Shown: positions 1 through 11,171 of the stretch, one piece after another
How positions within the stretch are numbered: the first letter of the stretch is position 1
Layout: each line of letters opens with the position of its first letter
DNA from: Perognathus longimembris pacificus
Taxonomy: Eukaryota > Chordata > Mammalia > Rodentia > Heteromyidae
Length of the DNA stretch: 64,000 bases
Direction: 5' to 3'
NCBI RefSeq assembly: GCF_023159225.1
Contig: NC_063172.1
Span: 58,958,828-59,022,827, forward strand
Made by a program: the position numbers and the translations under genes
Notes under the pieces: model-generated
What the model was told of the DNA's origin: nothing
What the model saw: only the letters and a program-made list of their open reading frames with translations
Database searches by the model: none

Positions 1-588
1 ACTTCATTAAATGGCAACTCACTTGTACAACTACTTAAAGATAATTAATAATAAAAAAAAACACTCAAAGTTCCCCCCAAAAGAAATAACAGCCTGTAAT
101 TTATTTGGGCTATTTTTTGAATATTTTATTATGTTAAGTAGATGTATAAAAGAGTTGCCATTCATCAAAGTGGTTTATGAATACACTGCATCCTAATCCT
201 AATGTAACCCCTATCAACATTCTCACCCTCCCTCCACAATCCACCAGTTCCCTTGTTTAATTTTAGGTTATGTGTGATTTTTCTGCAATTTAATGAGTTT
301 GACCCATCCCTTCCCTTATATTTCTCAGTTCTGTGTTACATACAATGAATTATTGCCTGAATTCCCTTCCTTCCCCTTTCATTCTTCCACCTCTCTCCTT
401 CTGTACCACCCTCCCCTTTTGAACGCATCTATTTGCTGGTACTTCTTTTGTTGGGCTTTGACATAGTCCTTTTAATGAATTATACTATTTGCACTTTCCA
501 TAGAGTCTATTACACTTCTGTTAGTTCATTTATAACCCCTTGCTTACCACCCAGTATACATACTTGTAGAATTATAGACACAATCTAC
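1..588. other. Pyrimidine-rich stretch, possibly an old minus-strand L1 3' end
   Basis: No gene is seen. Positions 215-420 are rich in C and T on the plus strand. Read on the minus strand, they form a G/A-rich tract like those in L1 3' UTRs, followed by an AATAAA-type signal at 125-130 and A-rich sequence. It does not match the common L1 tail seen elsewhere in this window, so the family is uncertain. It could be the 3' part of the L1 whose upstream part follows in the opposite orientation. Confidence 0.35.
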
Positions 589-639
589 CTACCACAAATG
601 GGGGAAACCGTGCAACCTATGTTTTTCTGGGACTGCTTA

Positions 640-1504
640 AGACAGCTTCTTCAACAAATGGTGCTGGCAAAATTGTCTATCCACAGGCAGAAAACAGAAA
701 CTAGATCCTTACATATCTCACTCTACCAGATTCTATTCAAAATGGATCAAAGACCTAATGTAAGGCCAGAAACCATAAAAATATTACAAGTAGGGGTAGG
801 AGAAACACTAGAATTCCTAGGAACAAGTTAAAGCTTTCTAAGATCTAGAATCACAACAAATCAAAGTTAGACTGGATAAATGGGATTATATAAAACTTAA
901 AAGCTCTGCATGGCAAAGGACATAGTTAACAAGCTAAATAGAAAGCCCACTGAATGAGAGAAGATTTTCAGCAGCTATATGTCAGACCAGGATCTAATGT
1001 CCAAAATATACTTAGAGCTCAAAAATTAGCCCTACTCCCCCCTGCCAAACCCTGAAAGAAACAACAGCCCAATTAATAAATGGGCTAGTGACTTAAAGAG
1101 AGACTTCTCAGAAGAAGTAAAAATAGCTGATAGACAAAGAAATACTCAATATCTCTAGCATAAAGGAAATGCAAAACAAAACAATGCTGAGATTCTACTT
1201 CACCCAAGTTAGAATGGCCAATATCAAGAAAAGTAATAACAAATTTTGGAAAGGATGTGGCCAAAAGAGAACTCTATTACACTGTTGGTAGAAATGTAAG
1301 TTTGTGTAAGCACTATGGAAAGCAGTATGTAATTTCCTCAAAAAAGACTAAATATAGAGATATCATTTGACCCAGAAATTCCAGTCCAGGGTATTTATCT
1401 AATAAAGCACAAACAAGGCCCCACCAAAGCTACCACCATAACCATGTTCATTGCAGCCTTATTTACCATAACCAAGATATGGAATCATCCCAGATGACCC
1501 TTAA
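640..1504 (+). mobile_element. Old L1 ORF2 fragment, 5' portion (interrupted by an LTR)
   Basis: The sequence follows the last third of mammalian L1 ORF2: the 'ttcaacaaatggtgctggca' block near 652, then the 'agcaatg/aacaaatttt' region, the 'ggaatgtaagtttg' type block near 1290 and the 'acccagaaattccag' block near 1372. Stops and frameshifts throughout make it non-functional. It breaks off exactly at the LTR target duplication and resumes after the LTR. Confidence 0.8.
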
Positions 1505-1999
1505 TGTCGGGGATGGCTATACCTTTAAGACCTGGGGCTGCTGGCTGTTAGTCACTCTTACCTTCTCTGGGGTCTAGAACCTTCCCAGCCCTCCGCCCTC
1601 CATCTGTGAGCACATGGCGCTGGGGACCAGTCCTGGGGGGGACTGTGGTCTCTGCCTCTGAGGGAAGTTCCGTGACATCACCGAGATGGACAGTTCACCA
1701 GCCAATCGCTAACATCCAGCTAGCTGCCCCAACTCCCTCTCCTTCCCAACGTCATCACTGTAATAAATCCTATTGCCCTCCCTCTGAATAAACGGAAGTC
1801 AGTAGTCCATCAGACGGCTCCCCGAAATTTCCGTGTCCACTGTCTGCTCTTAAACGTAAGGGGGGCTTGGGACTGGGGGTTTCATCGGCTCTACTCCATC
1901 TAAGCTTAGTCTCAATTGGGATACGCTCTGCCCTTCCGCTGGTGGAAGTAGCACGCAGAGCCGAGTGTCCCCCACAACCAGTGTAGCGCAACACCTTAA
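1499..1999 (+). mobile_element. Solo LTR of an endogenous retrovirus (class II-like) with 6-bp target duplication
   Basis: The LTR body is 1505-1993 (489 bp), beginning TGTCGGGG and ending GCGCAACA, the TG...CA termini expected of a retroviral LTR. It is flanked by perfect CCTTAA repeats at 1499-1504 and 1994-1999. Two AATAAA signals lie at 1762-1767 and 1787-1792, which fixes the plus orientation. A 6-bp duplication fits class II (betaretrovirus-like, ERVK/IAP) elements; class assignment is inference. No internal retroviral sequence is present, so the provirus was reduced to a solo LTR by recombination between its ends. It sits inside an older L1 and is GC-richer than its surroundings. Confidence 0.88.
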
Positions 2000-2150
2000 C
2001 AGACAAATGAATGGAGAAAATATGGTATATGTACACAATGGAATTGTATGCATGCATCAGAAATCACGATATTGTCCCATTCATAAGGAAATGTAAGGAC
2101 TTGAATTGTTTTGTCTCATATTAAGTGAAGTAATCTATAATTATTTGGAA
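2000..2150 (+). mobile_element. Old L1 ORF2 fragment, continuation after the LTR
   Basis: Continues the L1 broken at 1504: 'gaatggagaaaatatggtat' near 2010, then 'acaatggaattgtatgc' and a 'cattcataaggaaatg' block, in the same order as the L1 copies at 21.6 and 57.7 kb. The match fades near 2130-2150. Confidence 0.8.
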
Positions 2151-2215
2151 GTTTATTCAAAATTCCAGATTAATATTCTAAATTAAACTTCCCTCCTTCT
2201 ACATTGCCTCCACTG

Positions 2216-2340
2216 TGTTTCTTGTAATCTCAGCATTCAGGATGCTGAGACAGGAGGAAAGCAAGTTTAAGGTCAATATATAGCCAATTCTAGGCTAGCC
2301 TGGGCTATATGGTGAGATCTTATTCAGAATGAAAGAAGTT
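2216..2340 (+). mobile_element. Old B1-like SINE monomer
   Basis: Resembles a 7SL-derived B1: 'cttgtaatctcagcattcag' followed by a 'gatgctgagacaggagg' block and 'ctagcctgggctatatgg'. It lacks the Geo right half seen in most B1 copies here. Confidence 0.7.
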
Positions 2341-2416
2341 TATCAGAAAAAAAGAATTCATAAATCAGTGTGATAATGCACCAATATACTGCCCAAAACA
2401 GCTTGAACTATTTCTC

Positions 2417-2552
2417 AGAGAGAGAGAGAGAGAGAGAGAGGGAGGGAGAGGGAAAGGAAGAGGGAGAGAGAGAGGGAGGGAGGTAGGGAGGGAGGGAGGG
2501 AGGGAGGGATGGCAGAGGGGAGAGGGAGGAAAAGAGAAAGGAAGGAGAAAGA
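2417..2552. repeat. GA / GGGA purine tract
   Basis: An (AG)n run from about 2418 changes into GGGA repeats and then mixed purines up to about 2550. Nearly every base on the plus strand is a purine. Confidence 0.95.
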
Positions 2553-2865
2553 CTCAATGGCAATGGTCCACAAGAACGAAACATCTGGTTTATCTTTACT
2601 AGTTTACACGCAAACCAGGCTTGAGGTCCTATGGTAACATTATCCAGGATAAAGTTCTGGAAGTATTATCTGCTCTCATGACCAGTCAGTGGTGAAGAAG
2701 CAAGTAATGAACCACAAAATAATCCCCAAATGAAGACTCTTCTTGAGCTCTCAGGAAAGTACAAGTACTCACTTACACAATATCTTCAATTTTATGTTTA
2801 ACTAAAGGCTACATCTTTATGTCTGCTGTGTATTTTGTTAATAGTTCACTTTTTTTTCTCTTCCT

Positions 2866-3058
2866 TTCCTTTTGTATGTCAGTACTGGGACTTGAACTCA
2901 TGGCCTGGGTGCTTTCCCTTAGTTTTTTCTGCTCAAAGCTATGCTACTTCCAGCATTTTGCTGGTCAATTGGAGATGAGATTCCCTCAGATTTGTTTGTT
3001 CAAGCTGCCTGAGCCTCTAGGATTACAGGCAGAAGTGAGCCATTGGCATCCAGTTAAT
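2866..3058 (-). mobile_element. B1-Geo SINE, degraded
   Basis: In minus orientation the B1 part ('gcctctaggattacaggcag' complement) lies at the high end and the Geo part ('ctgggacttgaactcatggc' complement) at the low end. It is heavily diverged. Confidence 0.75.
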
Positions 3059-3550
3059 TTTTTAATAATCATTTTGACATTTATAAACTAAATGCATGTA
3101 TTTGATAATGACTACAGTTAGTCTAAGGCCAAAAAATATGAAACAAATATAGCAAATTTTGAAGCTCATACTGTGCACAATCACATAGTTAAAATTCTAT
3201 TTATTTTTAGTGAGTTATCCTGAATTGTGAACATAATTTTTCCAGATACTTATATAAAGAAGATTTTATGTAATACCTCCCACATAGCATGCGCTAATAA
3301 GTAGTAATTATAAATGTTATTTAACTCTCAATAGACAATCACTTGCCTATTTCTAGATATTGTTCTCCTAAAGTTTCTTCTCTCCTAGCTGAAGCAAACT
3401 TCCTTATATGCATTTCATTTCATTCACCTCTCACTTTATTAAAGTCTCTAAATTTAAATATGTGTGTATTCCTGACACTTCAACCATACTCCGTAATCAT
3501 TCTGAGCTACCTGTCCAGCCTTTTGTTGTTGATGTTGTTTTGATTTTTGC
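3059..3550. other. Unassigned AT-rich sequence
   Basis: No repeat family or gene was recognised. Two short open frames between 3343 and 3623 have no recognisable protein features. Confidence 0.5.
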
Positions 3551-3786
3551 TGTTTTTATGCCAGGTTCTGGGGCTTGTTCTCAGAAACTAGGCACTTCCC
3601 TTCATTTTGTAGCTCAGAATTGATGCTCTGATATTTGAGCCACAGCTCTAACTTTGTTTTTTTGATGGTTAATTGAAGATGAGAGTCTTACAGACTTTCT
3701 TGCCCAGGCTAGCATCTAACCATGATCCTCATACCTCAGCCTATTGAGTAGCAAGTGTTACTGATATGAATCACCAGTGCCCAACT
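3551..3786 (-). mobile_element. B1-Geo SINE
   Basis: Geo part from 'tgccaggttctggggcttg' near 3559 to 'gagccacagctctaac' near 3637, then 'gttaattgaagatgagagtc' and the B1 head up to 'atcaccagtgcccaac' near 3784, all as complement of the sense order. Confidence 0.85.
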
Positions 3787-4265
3787 TGTGTCCAGTCTTT
3801 TTGAATTTTCAGTTTTCCACTACAAACTCTCTGTTCCCAGCATGCCAATATCTTTTAAAACTAACCAGAGGTATTGGAGATTCAGGAGTGATGTACCAAA
3901 TTGAAAGCCAACCCTTATCCTGCGAGTCATCAATATTCACAACAACTGCCTTCGATTCCTAAAATACATCCAAGCCACTCCAGGGGTTCATTAATTCCCC
4001 TTATGTTCCTCTTCAAACCACTTAAATACTGAGTCATTCAATTGCACACTAAAACTCTACAAAGTTTTGTGACCAATCCATATTCTTCTACTTGATTTTA
4101 TTCCTATCAAACAGGCAGTTTTGACAAAAAACAAACCCTATATTGTCTCCTACATTTTAAAATAGTGGTGGACATGTAATACTCAGTGTTACACTATATC
4201 CTTGTCACCATCAGAAAAAGTGTTAGACATCAAAACAGATTTATTTAGTTTACTGTACTCGGTAA
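3787..4265. other. Unassigned unique sequence
   Basis: No gene or repeat family recognised. Confidence 0.5.
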
Positions 4266-4267
4266 TC

Positions 4268-4400
4268 AGTCTTTTATGGTAGATATTTATTAGTCCTCAT
4301 TTTAAAGACAAGTATTCTAAGACTTAAAAATAAGATACTTGTCCAAGGTTAGAGAGCTAGAATTAATTTAAGCCAAGGATTGAGTTAAGGAATGTTTGTC
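4268..4400 (-). mobile_element. MIR (ancient tRNA-derived SINE) fragment
   Basis: The order 'tattagtcctcattttaaag', then 'aaaataagatacttgtccaa', then 'ggttagagagctagaattaa' matches the complement of the MIR core (CCATTTTACAGATGAGG...TTGCCCAAGGTCACACAGCTAG). MIRs predate the placental radiation, so this is very old DNA. Confidence 0.75.
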
Positions 4401-5023
4401 CTTTGGGGTCTTGATTACAGCAGTTACTCAACACATACTTGACTGTTGACGGCTCTTTAATACCAATGGATTCTAATACAATTCCAATAACTTCTATCCA
4501 CCAGACACAGAAAAGAGCCTGTACATCTCAATAAATATCTTTTGGTTGATTATACACAAATGTTATGTAATTAGCCTAATCACCTTTTAGCATTTCAGTG
4601 GGTGTTAGAGCACTGAAGATCTTTCAACTAATTTTCAAGTACTTGTAGTTCTACAAGGTTCCAGTTAGGGAAATGAGCAAAGCCTATCTGACTAGAACAG
4701 ATGTTATTTACTCAGACCTTGTTATAGTAAGAGAGTAGACCTTTCGCCAGCTGTATTTGGCTGATCAGTAGCCAAGGGACAGCAGAACTTTGTAGTGGGA
4801 AAGGGAAAGGCTTCTGGAACTGTATGAAGGCAACTATTGGCCTGGTGTCCCTAGAGATTGTCTCCAGATAGCCAAATACCTTCTGGAATCAGTTTATAGA
4901 GGATATGTGATTTTCTCTAATTGGTTCTGGGTTGTTACAGAGGTGACAGTGGTAAAATCCTAAACTGCTGTCAATTGCTGACCTAAATTTTCTCCTCCCA
5001 TTGTTGCAGAAATTGTAGATGAG
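4401..5023. other. Unassigned unique sequence
   Basis: No gene or repeat recognised. It ends at the 5024-5038 copy of the L1 target duplication. Confidence 0.5.
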
Positions 5024-5581
5024 TAGATTAGACTTCTTTTTTTTTCATTTCTTTATTGTCAAAGTGATGTACAGAGGAGTTACAGTTTCATATGTAAGGC
5101 AGTGAGTACATTTCTTATCCAACTTGTTTCCTCTTCCCTCATTTCCCCCACCTCCCCCTTTCCCATTTCCCGCCCCCCATGAGTTGTACAGTTGGTTTAC
5201 ATCATATAGTTTTATAACTATTGCTGTTGCATTGGTTTGTCTTTTTATCCTTTGTCTCCCTATTTTGGTATTCCCTTTCCCTTCCCTAGTTCCAATACAC
5301 GTATATATAATATCCAGAGTACTAAAGTCAGTTATACATCTAGGGTAGTCCTAGCAGAAGATCACAATAGATGTGTCCATATGTCCATAAGATGATGCTA
5401 AGACAAATGAACTCCAAGTTATGGAAACAAGTGGTACGCCATTGTTGTTATTTTCAACATACTATGTAAAATTATGCCCTTTTTATTTTGTATTTCTTTC
5501 CCATGGTTTTACCCCTGATATAATTGTAACTGATCTTAGTACCCTGGATATTGTATATACATGTATTAGATTAGACTTCTT
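5024..5581 (-). mobile_element. 5'-inverted (twin-primed) L1 with 15-bp target duplication
   Basis: Positions 5039-5345 are the L1 3' end on the minus strand: T-run (poly-A complement), 'ttattgtcaaagtgatgtac', pyrimidine tract, 'gagttgtacagttggtttac'. From about 5346 to 5566 the adjoining upstream L1 segment appears in plus orientation ('agaagatcacaatag', 'ataagatgatgctaag', 'gtaccctggatattg'). The 15-bp repeat TAGATTAGACTTCTT flanks the whole unit at 5024-5038 and 5567-5581. One insertion event with an inverted 5' part is the signature of twin priming. Confidence 0.93.
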
Positions 5582-7460
5582 GGCTATGCTGTACCAATAA
5601 AGGTGAGAATTTGGTTATCACCTAGGATCTGGCTGTTGCTCATTGGTATCGTCCCCAGCACTGAACTCCCAGGTACTTTTTCCTATTGTTTTCATGGTGA
5701 TATTTGGAATATTGCATCTATTTTTAGCATAAAGAAATCTAACTAACTATGTATTTAAAGCCATAAGCTTCGTGAGTTAATACATCTCTTTGTTAGGAAA
5801 TACAATTTTTTATAGAGGCTCTTTGTTTAAAATAATAATAATAATAAAAGAGATTGTATGGACTGCCTTCCCTGACACTTTATTAAGTCTAATTTTGTCT
5901 GCCCTGTAGATGATGTCCTAGCATCTCAAAATTTTGCTCCGATTGTTATTGTTTGAATCCATACTCATAAAGAAACTTCCAGACATCAGGAGAATTGCAA
6001 CAGGCAATTTAAAAGATGCTTCTACTAGGTCTTGGGAACTCACTAAAAGTTCCCCAGCTTTTTATCTATGCCCTTTGATCTGAGCTGTTTTCAGCTGTAA
6101 TTCCTTTGTAAATCACCTTGTTTGGGGAGGAAAGAGGGGATTCAGATAACCATCGTGTGTGAAAGGGCAAACTGCCCCATCTAACAAGCAATGTCTTCTT
6201 ACCATCTCAAAAAAAAAAAATGCAGCCCCAAACTCAGGAGGCTACCTTGTTTCTGTTCTGTTTCAATAAAGTGGTAACTTCTCTAGAACGCCTCCCAAGA
6301 CTAAGACTGATTTAATGTTCATCCAGGCCACACCACGTTTTCACATTCTCTCCCCAAGTCTCAGAGGCCAATGCTTGTATCTCTGAAGATTGCTGAAGAC
6401 ATAATGAAGTGTTGACCTCCCGTGCCTGCTATGTAATGTCTTTTTTCCTCTGCCTTAAAGAAAGTAATAATCTTTCCCCCAAAAAATGTAAGAAGTAATT
6501 AAACAAGGAGATCACAACTATCACATTTCTTACATAAAACAGAATGAGATTCTGGCATCAATAAAGACTAGCACTGCAAACACAGATTATGAATTAGGAC
6601 ACTGCCCAGGTTTCTATGTACCCTACAATTGATCCTCTTCCAAATCTATTTTCAAAGACCTTAAATATTTCTGTGAGAGTTTTGACATTAGTAATGTTGA
6701 TTGGCTCACACTTTTAGTCTCACTCTACTTTTATAAAGTTCTACCTAACTTGTTTCAGACAGTATTCAAAATACAAAACACAAAACATTATCAGGCCTCA
6801 TTGTTTCCTAATAACTCTAGAACTGACTCATTTTCATATTTGCCAAGATCTGTCAAACACAGAAATTTGAGGACTTTAATCTCTGAATTACAAAATTTTT
6901 GATGTTTAGTTTGCTATATTATAATCGTACATCTCCTTTGTACTATAAATTAAATAAACTGTGATTCTCTTTATGCCTTCCACATCAAATTGGAATCTAG
7001 AATTTTTTTTCTCCGAAGAGTTATCCCTAGGCCTAAATAAAGACTCCATTATTTAGAATGGTGCACATTATCTCTTACCTGGATACAAAGGGAAAGTTGG
7101 GCTATGTTCACCAAAACAAGATTACCCATTTTCTCAGGGAAAAAGAAAACATTTTTAAATCCTCCTAATTTAGGCTTGAAAAATACAGAAATAAAATTTA
7201 GCCTTGTTCAAAATGGGAAGCAATTGACACATAATGTTTGGGGTTTCTAAATAAACCAAAGGAAACAAAAGCTAGCCTCAGATCCCAGAAGTTCTAATGT
7301 AATCAAAGCGCAATCCTAAACCAATATGGGTGTAGATGGATATATAGAGCAGATCAACAGCCAACATTTACAACAGCCTATAAGATTCCATTTTCTACTA
7401 GGGAGATAGAATTATAAAGCCCCAAGATGGTGCAAAGCCTGAACTGATGATTAAGATAAA
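5582..7460. other. Unassigned AT-rich unique sequence
   Basis: No gene or large repeat recognised. It includes an (AAT)n run near 5830-5850 and an A12 run near 6209-6220. No open frame of note. Confidence 0.55.
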
Positions 7461-7461
7461 T

Positions 7462-7920
7462 GCCCTGTGATCTCTATATGGAGCCCACACTCCATATCAA
7501 GGTCATTCATGCACCTCGAGGGAATAATGACTTTCCACTAACAGCACTAAACTTGGAAGGTTAAAGAGGATCAAATGTTCAGGCCTCTTCTTTCACCTCC
7601 CAAGTTCAGACATCGGATTTTGCATACCTGGGCAGCCACTGCATAGTCATCAGACCATTGGAGCGAGGCCACAGGGAAATCCACAATTTTGGAACATCTA
7701 ATATCTCCACTCTGTGGATAATAAAGCCCTGGGTACTGGCAAATTTGGGGCAATCCACCCTTACAAGAGCTGCTCCCTACATCCCTGAAGGAGTACTATT
7801 TAAGCAGTTAGGCTTTCTCTCTCCAACTGCTTACTCAATATCTATCTCCAGGAGCACCATGTTATTTCTAAAGAAAACCTATTTCTTCACAATAAATCCT
7901 TTTCTCTCTAGTACATTTGT
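7462..7920 (+). mobile_element. Possible degraded LTR
   Basis: A TATA-like 'tatttaa' at 7797-7803 is followed about 90 bp later by AATAAA at 7891-7896 and a T/C-rich stretch ending 'ctctagtaca' near 7915. This resembles the U3-R-U5 arrangement of a retroviral LTR. I could not find matching TG...CA ends with a target duplication, so both boundaries and the LTR call are tentative. Confidence 0.35.
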
Positions 7921-8499
7921 TGATTTCTTTCTTTTTTGTTTCGCTCTATGGCTGGGACAGTGCTGTAATGTAGGAACATCTGGAACAGCCTATTTGCCAA
8001 AAACACAAGCACAGGCAAGGGTTCTACCTGGCGATACAGGTACTAGAATGAGAACTGGAATGTAAGCAGAATGAACAAGCACTATTGGCTGCAGCTTCCC
8101 AGAGGAGGTCCATCTTCACGCAGTTGTTGAAATGAATGAAATATTTAGAATTATGATATATGTTTAAAATATATTCCATACCACCTAGATGAATGTAATA
8201 ACTCACCTGACCAAGTCTACTAAATTTGACTTTAAATTCTCAAGTCTGCAGCGGGGGAATAAAAACCCTAGGGGCCAAATTCATTCCCCAAATAGAGTAA
8301 TATAGGGAAATTAGTTCTGAATTCAACATCGCATCAGTCCAGCTGTCAGTCAGAATATCATGCCTTAGGAAGTAATTTGACAACCTCTCTCCCAATAGTG
8401 CCTCCAGAAAAAAATTTTCTTTCTTCCTTCTGGTATAAAAACAATAAATTCTTATATGTAAAGTGTTATCAAGGCAAGAATAACAAATCAAGCAAAATT

Positions 8500-8500
<1 letters not shown>
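7921..8500. other. Unassigned unique sequence
   Basis: No gene or repeat family recognised. The open frame at 7658-8065 spans the possible LTR and this stretch and shows no protein motif. Confidence 0.5.
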
Positions 8501-8563
<63 letters not shown>

Positions 8564-8564
8564 A
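8501..8564. repeat. (CA)n(GA)n compound microsatellite
   Basis: A short CA run is followed by a pure AG run of about 45 bp and then interrupted purines to 8590. Confidence 0.95.
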
Positions 8565-8590
8565 TGAGAGGGGGTAGGGGAGGAAGAGAT

Positions 8591-9465
8591 AGTTTCTACT
8601 AGAGCTCTGGATTCTTATCAGTGTGTAGGGTGAGTGATAGGGTTTCGTGTAGCGTTTGGAATTGTCTCTCAGTGGCTTTATTTTCATGTCACGTCAATCT
8701 CACAGTACCCATGCGTTATCTTCCCTACAAAACTAGGAACTTCTTAAGGGCAGGGGATGGCTTCCTCAGCTAGATGTACATGAGAGCCACTTGAAGTCCA
8801 GAGACTGCTACCCGCTGTACTTTCTTTTCTTTTCCTTGATGAAGTGAAACCATTGGTGTTTGGGACTCCTGGGAAGCCATTGTGGAATTACTTCCAGTGT
8901 GGCTGTGGCTTCAACTGCTTCATCTCTGCATCCCGCCAAGCAGCTCTAGCAATCTCTCTGAGGTGTGTGGCCCAGAGCAGTTGCTGTGGGATCTTTAAAT
9001 AACACTGAGCCCAGCAGTCCCACTCTACCAGCACCTGGGGTTAAGCTGCAATTGAGCTGCGTTTTGATCATGCACTAGAGTAGTATGAGCATGCTTGCAG
9101 GGTAAGATGAGGGCCCTATCTGCTAAAGGGTGATTATGAATAACTGATAGTAAGTGACCAGGCTGAAGTAATGCTCTGATAAGGATTACAACACTTTCCA
9201 CTAAGTATTCAAGATAATGGGTATCTCCTTGATACCTACTCTGGCAGTACTCTGGCAAGTATATTAGTTATCTAGTTAAAGTGATTCATTCTTGATGGCA
9301 TTCATGGCAAGAACAAAATAAAGCTTTAGAAGGAAGAGTAAATTACTATGATAAAGATATTTAAAATATGAGTATTTTAGAACAAATAGGAAATATTTAA
9401 CTACTTTTTCTTTAACTTCAATATCAATATACCAATGATTACAAAATGTAGTTAAGGAAAGAAAA
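8591..9465. other. Unassigned unique sequence
   Basis: No gene or repeat recognised. Slightly GC-richer around 8900-9050. Confidence 0.5.
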
Positions 9466-9668
9466 AAGTAGGTGGGAAGAAAGAAAGGAAAAGGGGAAAT
9501 GAGAATGAAAAGGAAAGAAGGGAGGGAAGGAATGGAGAAAAGGAAGAAGAGGGGAGAAGGTAAGTTCAAGGAAGGGAGGGAAAGAAAAAGAGAGGGAGGG
9601 AAGGAAAGAAGAAAGGAAGGGAGAGAGAGAGGAAGGAAGGATGGAAGGAAGGGAAGAAGGAAGGAAAT
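9466..9668. repeat. GGAA / GGGA purine tract
   Basis: About 200 bp of almost pure A/G on the plus strand, mainly GGAA, GAAA and GGGA units. The open frames through it, on both strands, are low-complexity artefacts. Confidence 0.95.
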
Positions 9669-10286
9669 AGCTTTTTTAACTTTTTAAGTTTTAGCTGTCA
9701 ATTTTGTATTGCAATAGCAACTACATTACTAAAGTTGTGGTATAAAAACAATATGAATTGCACACATTCTGCACAGAAATACAAATAGAAATGAAACATA
9801 GATGAGCATTAATTTTGACGCAGAGTAGATTTAGATTTCGGAATCTAGTTTCTTCCAGTAGCAAATTAAACACACTAAAGAAGGGAAACCTAAAGTCAAC
9901 CAAACCAGTCATTAATGGGTATATATTTTAAAGATGCACAAATGGATTTAAATTTCTAGCAAACAACTTTAACGTAGTTGGTTTTTTTTTCTTCCCTAAC
10001 ATTTCCAAATTCTTTGAGTTTGGTCTTATGTTATTAGTCACTAAAGCTCATTTATAAGAAGAAGCTGGAACTTCATTACAATATTCTTTTCTCACAGGCT
10101 GTTAGTACTTCAGGATTCATTGACAACCACCTTGAAACTTTGAATTTGGATTATCAATATAATTGGACAGTTTACTAGTGTTTGGTAATAAAAGAAGAGT
10201 ATTTTTTCAGGAATCTCTCAGCACTACAAAAAAGCAGAGCACTCAAATATCTGTAATACAAGTTCTAGCTCATAGTAGGCACTGCT
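9669..10286. other. Unassigned AT-rich sequence
   Basis: No gene or repeat family recognised. Confidence 0.5.
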
Positions 10287-10560
10287 CTTCGTGTATATGT
10301 GTATATATATGAACACAATATATGTACTCTATATTATATATGTAATACAGCATATTACATATATGATTAAGTATCATATAGTACTATGGTATCATATAAT
10401 CATATATAAATAATATATAATACTACAATATAATATACTATGTAATATCATAACAACATACAATTGTACATATAATATAAAATATTATAATATGCTTTTG
10501 GATATATTGATCATGTGATTATAGAACTATAATATTTAATATTACTTAATTAATACATTA
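10287..10560. repeat. AT-rich low-complexity block
   Basis: Imperfect repeats of 'atatata', 'atatgta' and 'tataata' type run for about 270 bp. They directly precede a Geo fragment. Confidence 0.85.
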
Positions 10561-10684
10561 ATCTCCAATTAACCACCAAAATGCCAGAAGAGGAGCTATA
10601 GCTCAAGTGCTAGCGTTGAGTAAAAAAGCTAGCAGACAGCACCTAGGCTCTGAGTTCAAGCCTCAGTACTGGCACAAAATAAAC
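10561..10684 (+). mobile_element. Geo right-monomer fragment of a SINE
   Basis: Begins at 'tctccaattaaccaccaaaa', the B1-Geo linker, and runs through 'agctcaagtgctagcgttga' and 'ctgagttcaagcctcagtac' to 'ggcacaaaat'. The B1 head is missing, so the copy is 5'-truncated. Confidence 0.85.
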
Positions 10685-10931
10685 AAAAACCACCTAACCC
10701 TGACAGCTGTCAGCTTCTCACAATACTCACAGTTATAATTTCATTTTTTGAAGATGACTTAGAACTTCAGTTCTAATTTATTTTTAGATATTCTGTGTCA
10801 ACAGATTGCGATCCAAGCACAGTAAAATATGTATTCATGTTTCTAAAGATAGCATGGATTGTGAAAAAAAAATCACACACTAAGACACCAAAGATGTCTT
10901 AGATGATGAATGAAGGGAAAAACGCTCAAGA

Positions 10932-11115
10932 GAGCCAGTACTGGTGACTCATTCTAGCTACTCAGGAGTCTGAGAACTGGATGGTAAAGTCTGAAAGACA
11001 GACTAGTTAAAAAAGTCCATGAGACTCCATCTCCAAAATAACTATCAAAAAGCAGGGATGGAAATATGGCTCAAGTGGTAGAGCATCAGCTGGGCAAGCA
11101 TGAGGCCCTAAATTC

Positions 11116-11168
<53 letters not shown>
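10932..11168 (+). mobile_element. B1 plus tRNA-like SINE with (CA)n tail
   Basis: B1-like head ('ttctagctactcaggagtct'), then a right half with 'atggctcaagtggtagagca' and 'ggccctaaattcaac', running straight into a CA microsatellite at 11119-11168. The right half resembles an ID-like 'gcaagcatgaggccctgagt' variant more than standard Geo. Confidence 0.8.

Positions 11169-11171
<3 letters not shown>

Noticed and set aside
433..831. 132-codon frame
   Set aside because: Its second half is decayed L1 ORF2 and the rest is pyrimidine-rich flank.
1606..2057. Open frames on both strands in the LTR
   Set aside because: They lie inside the solo LTR, which does not encode protein.
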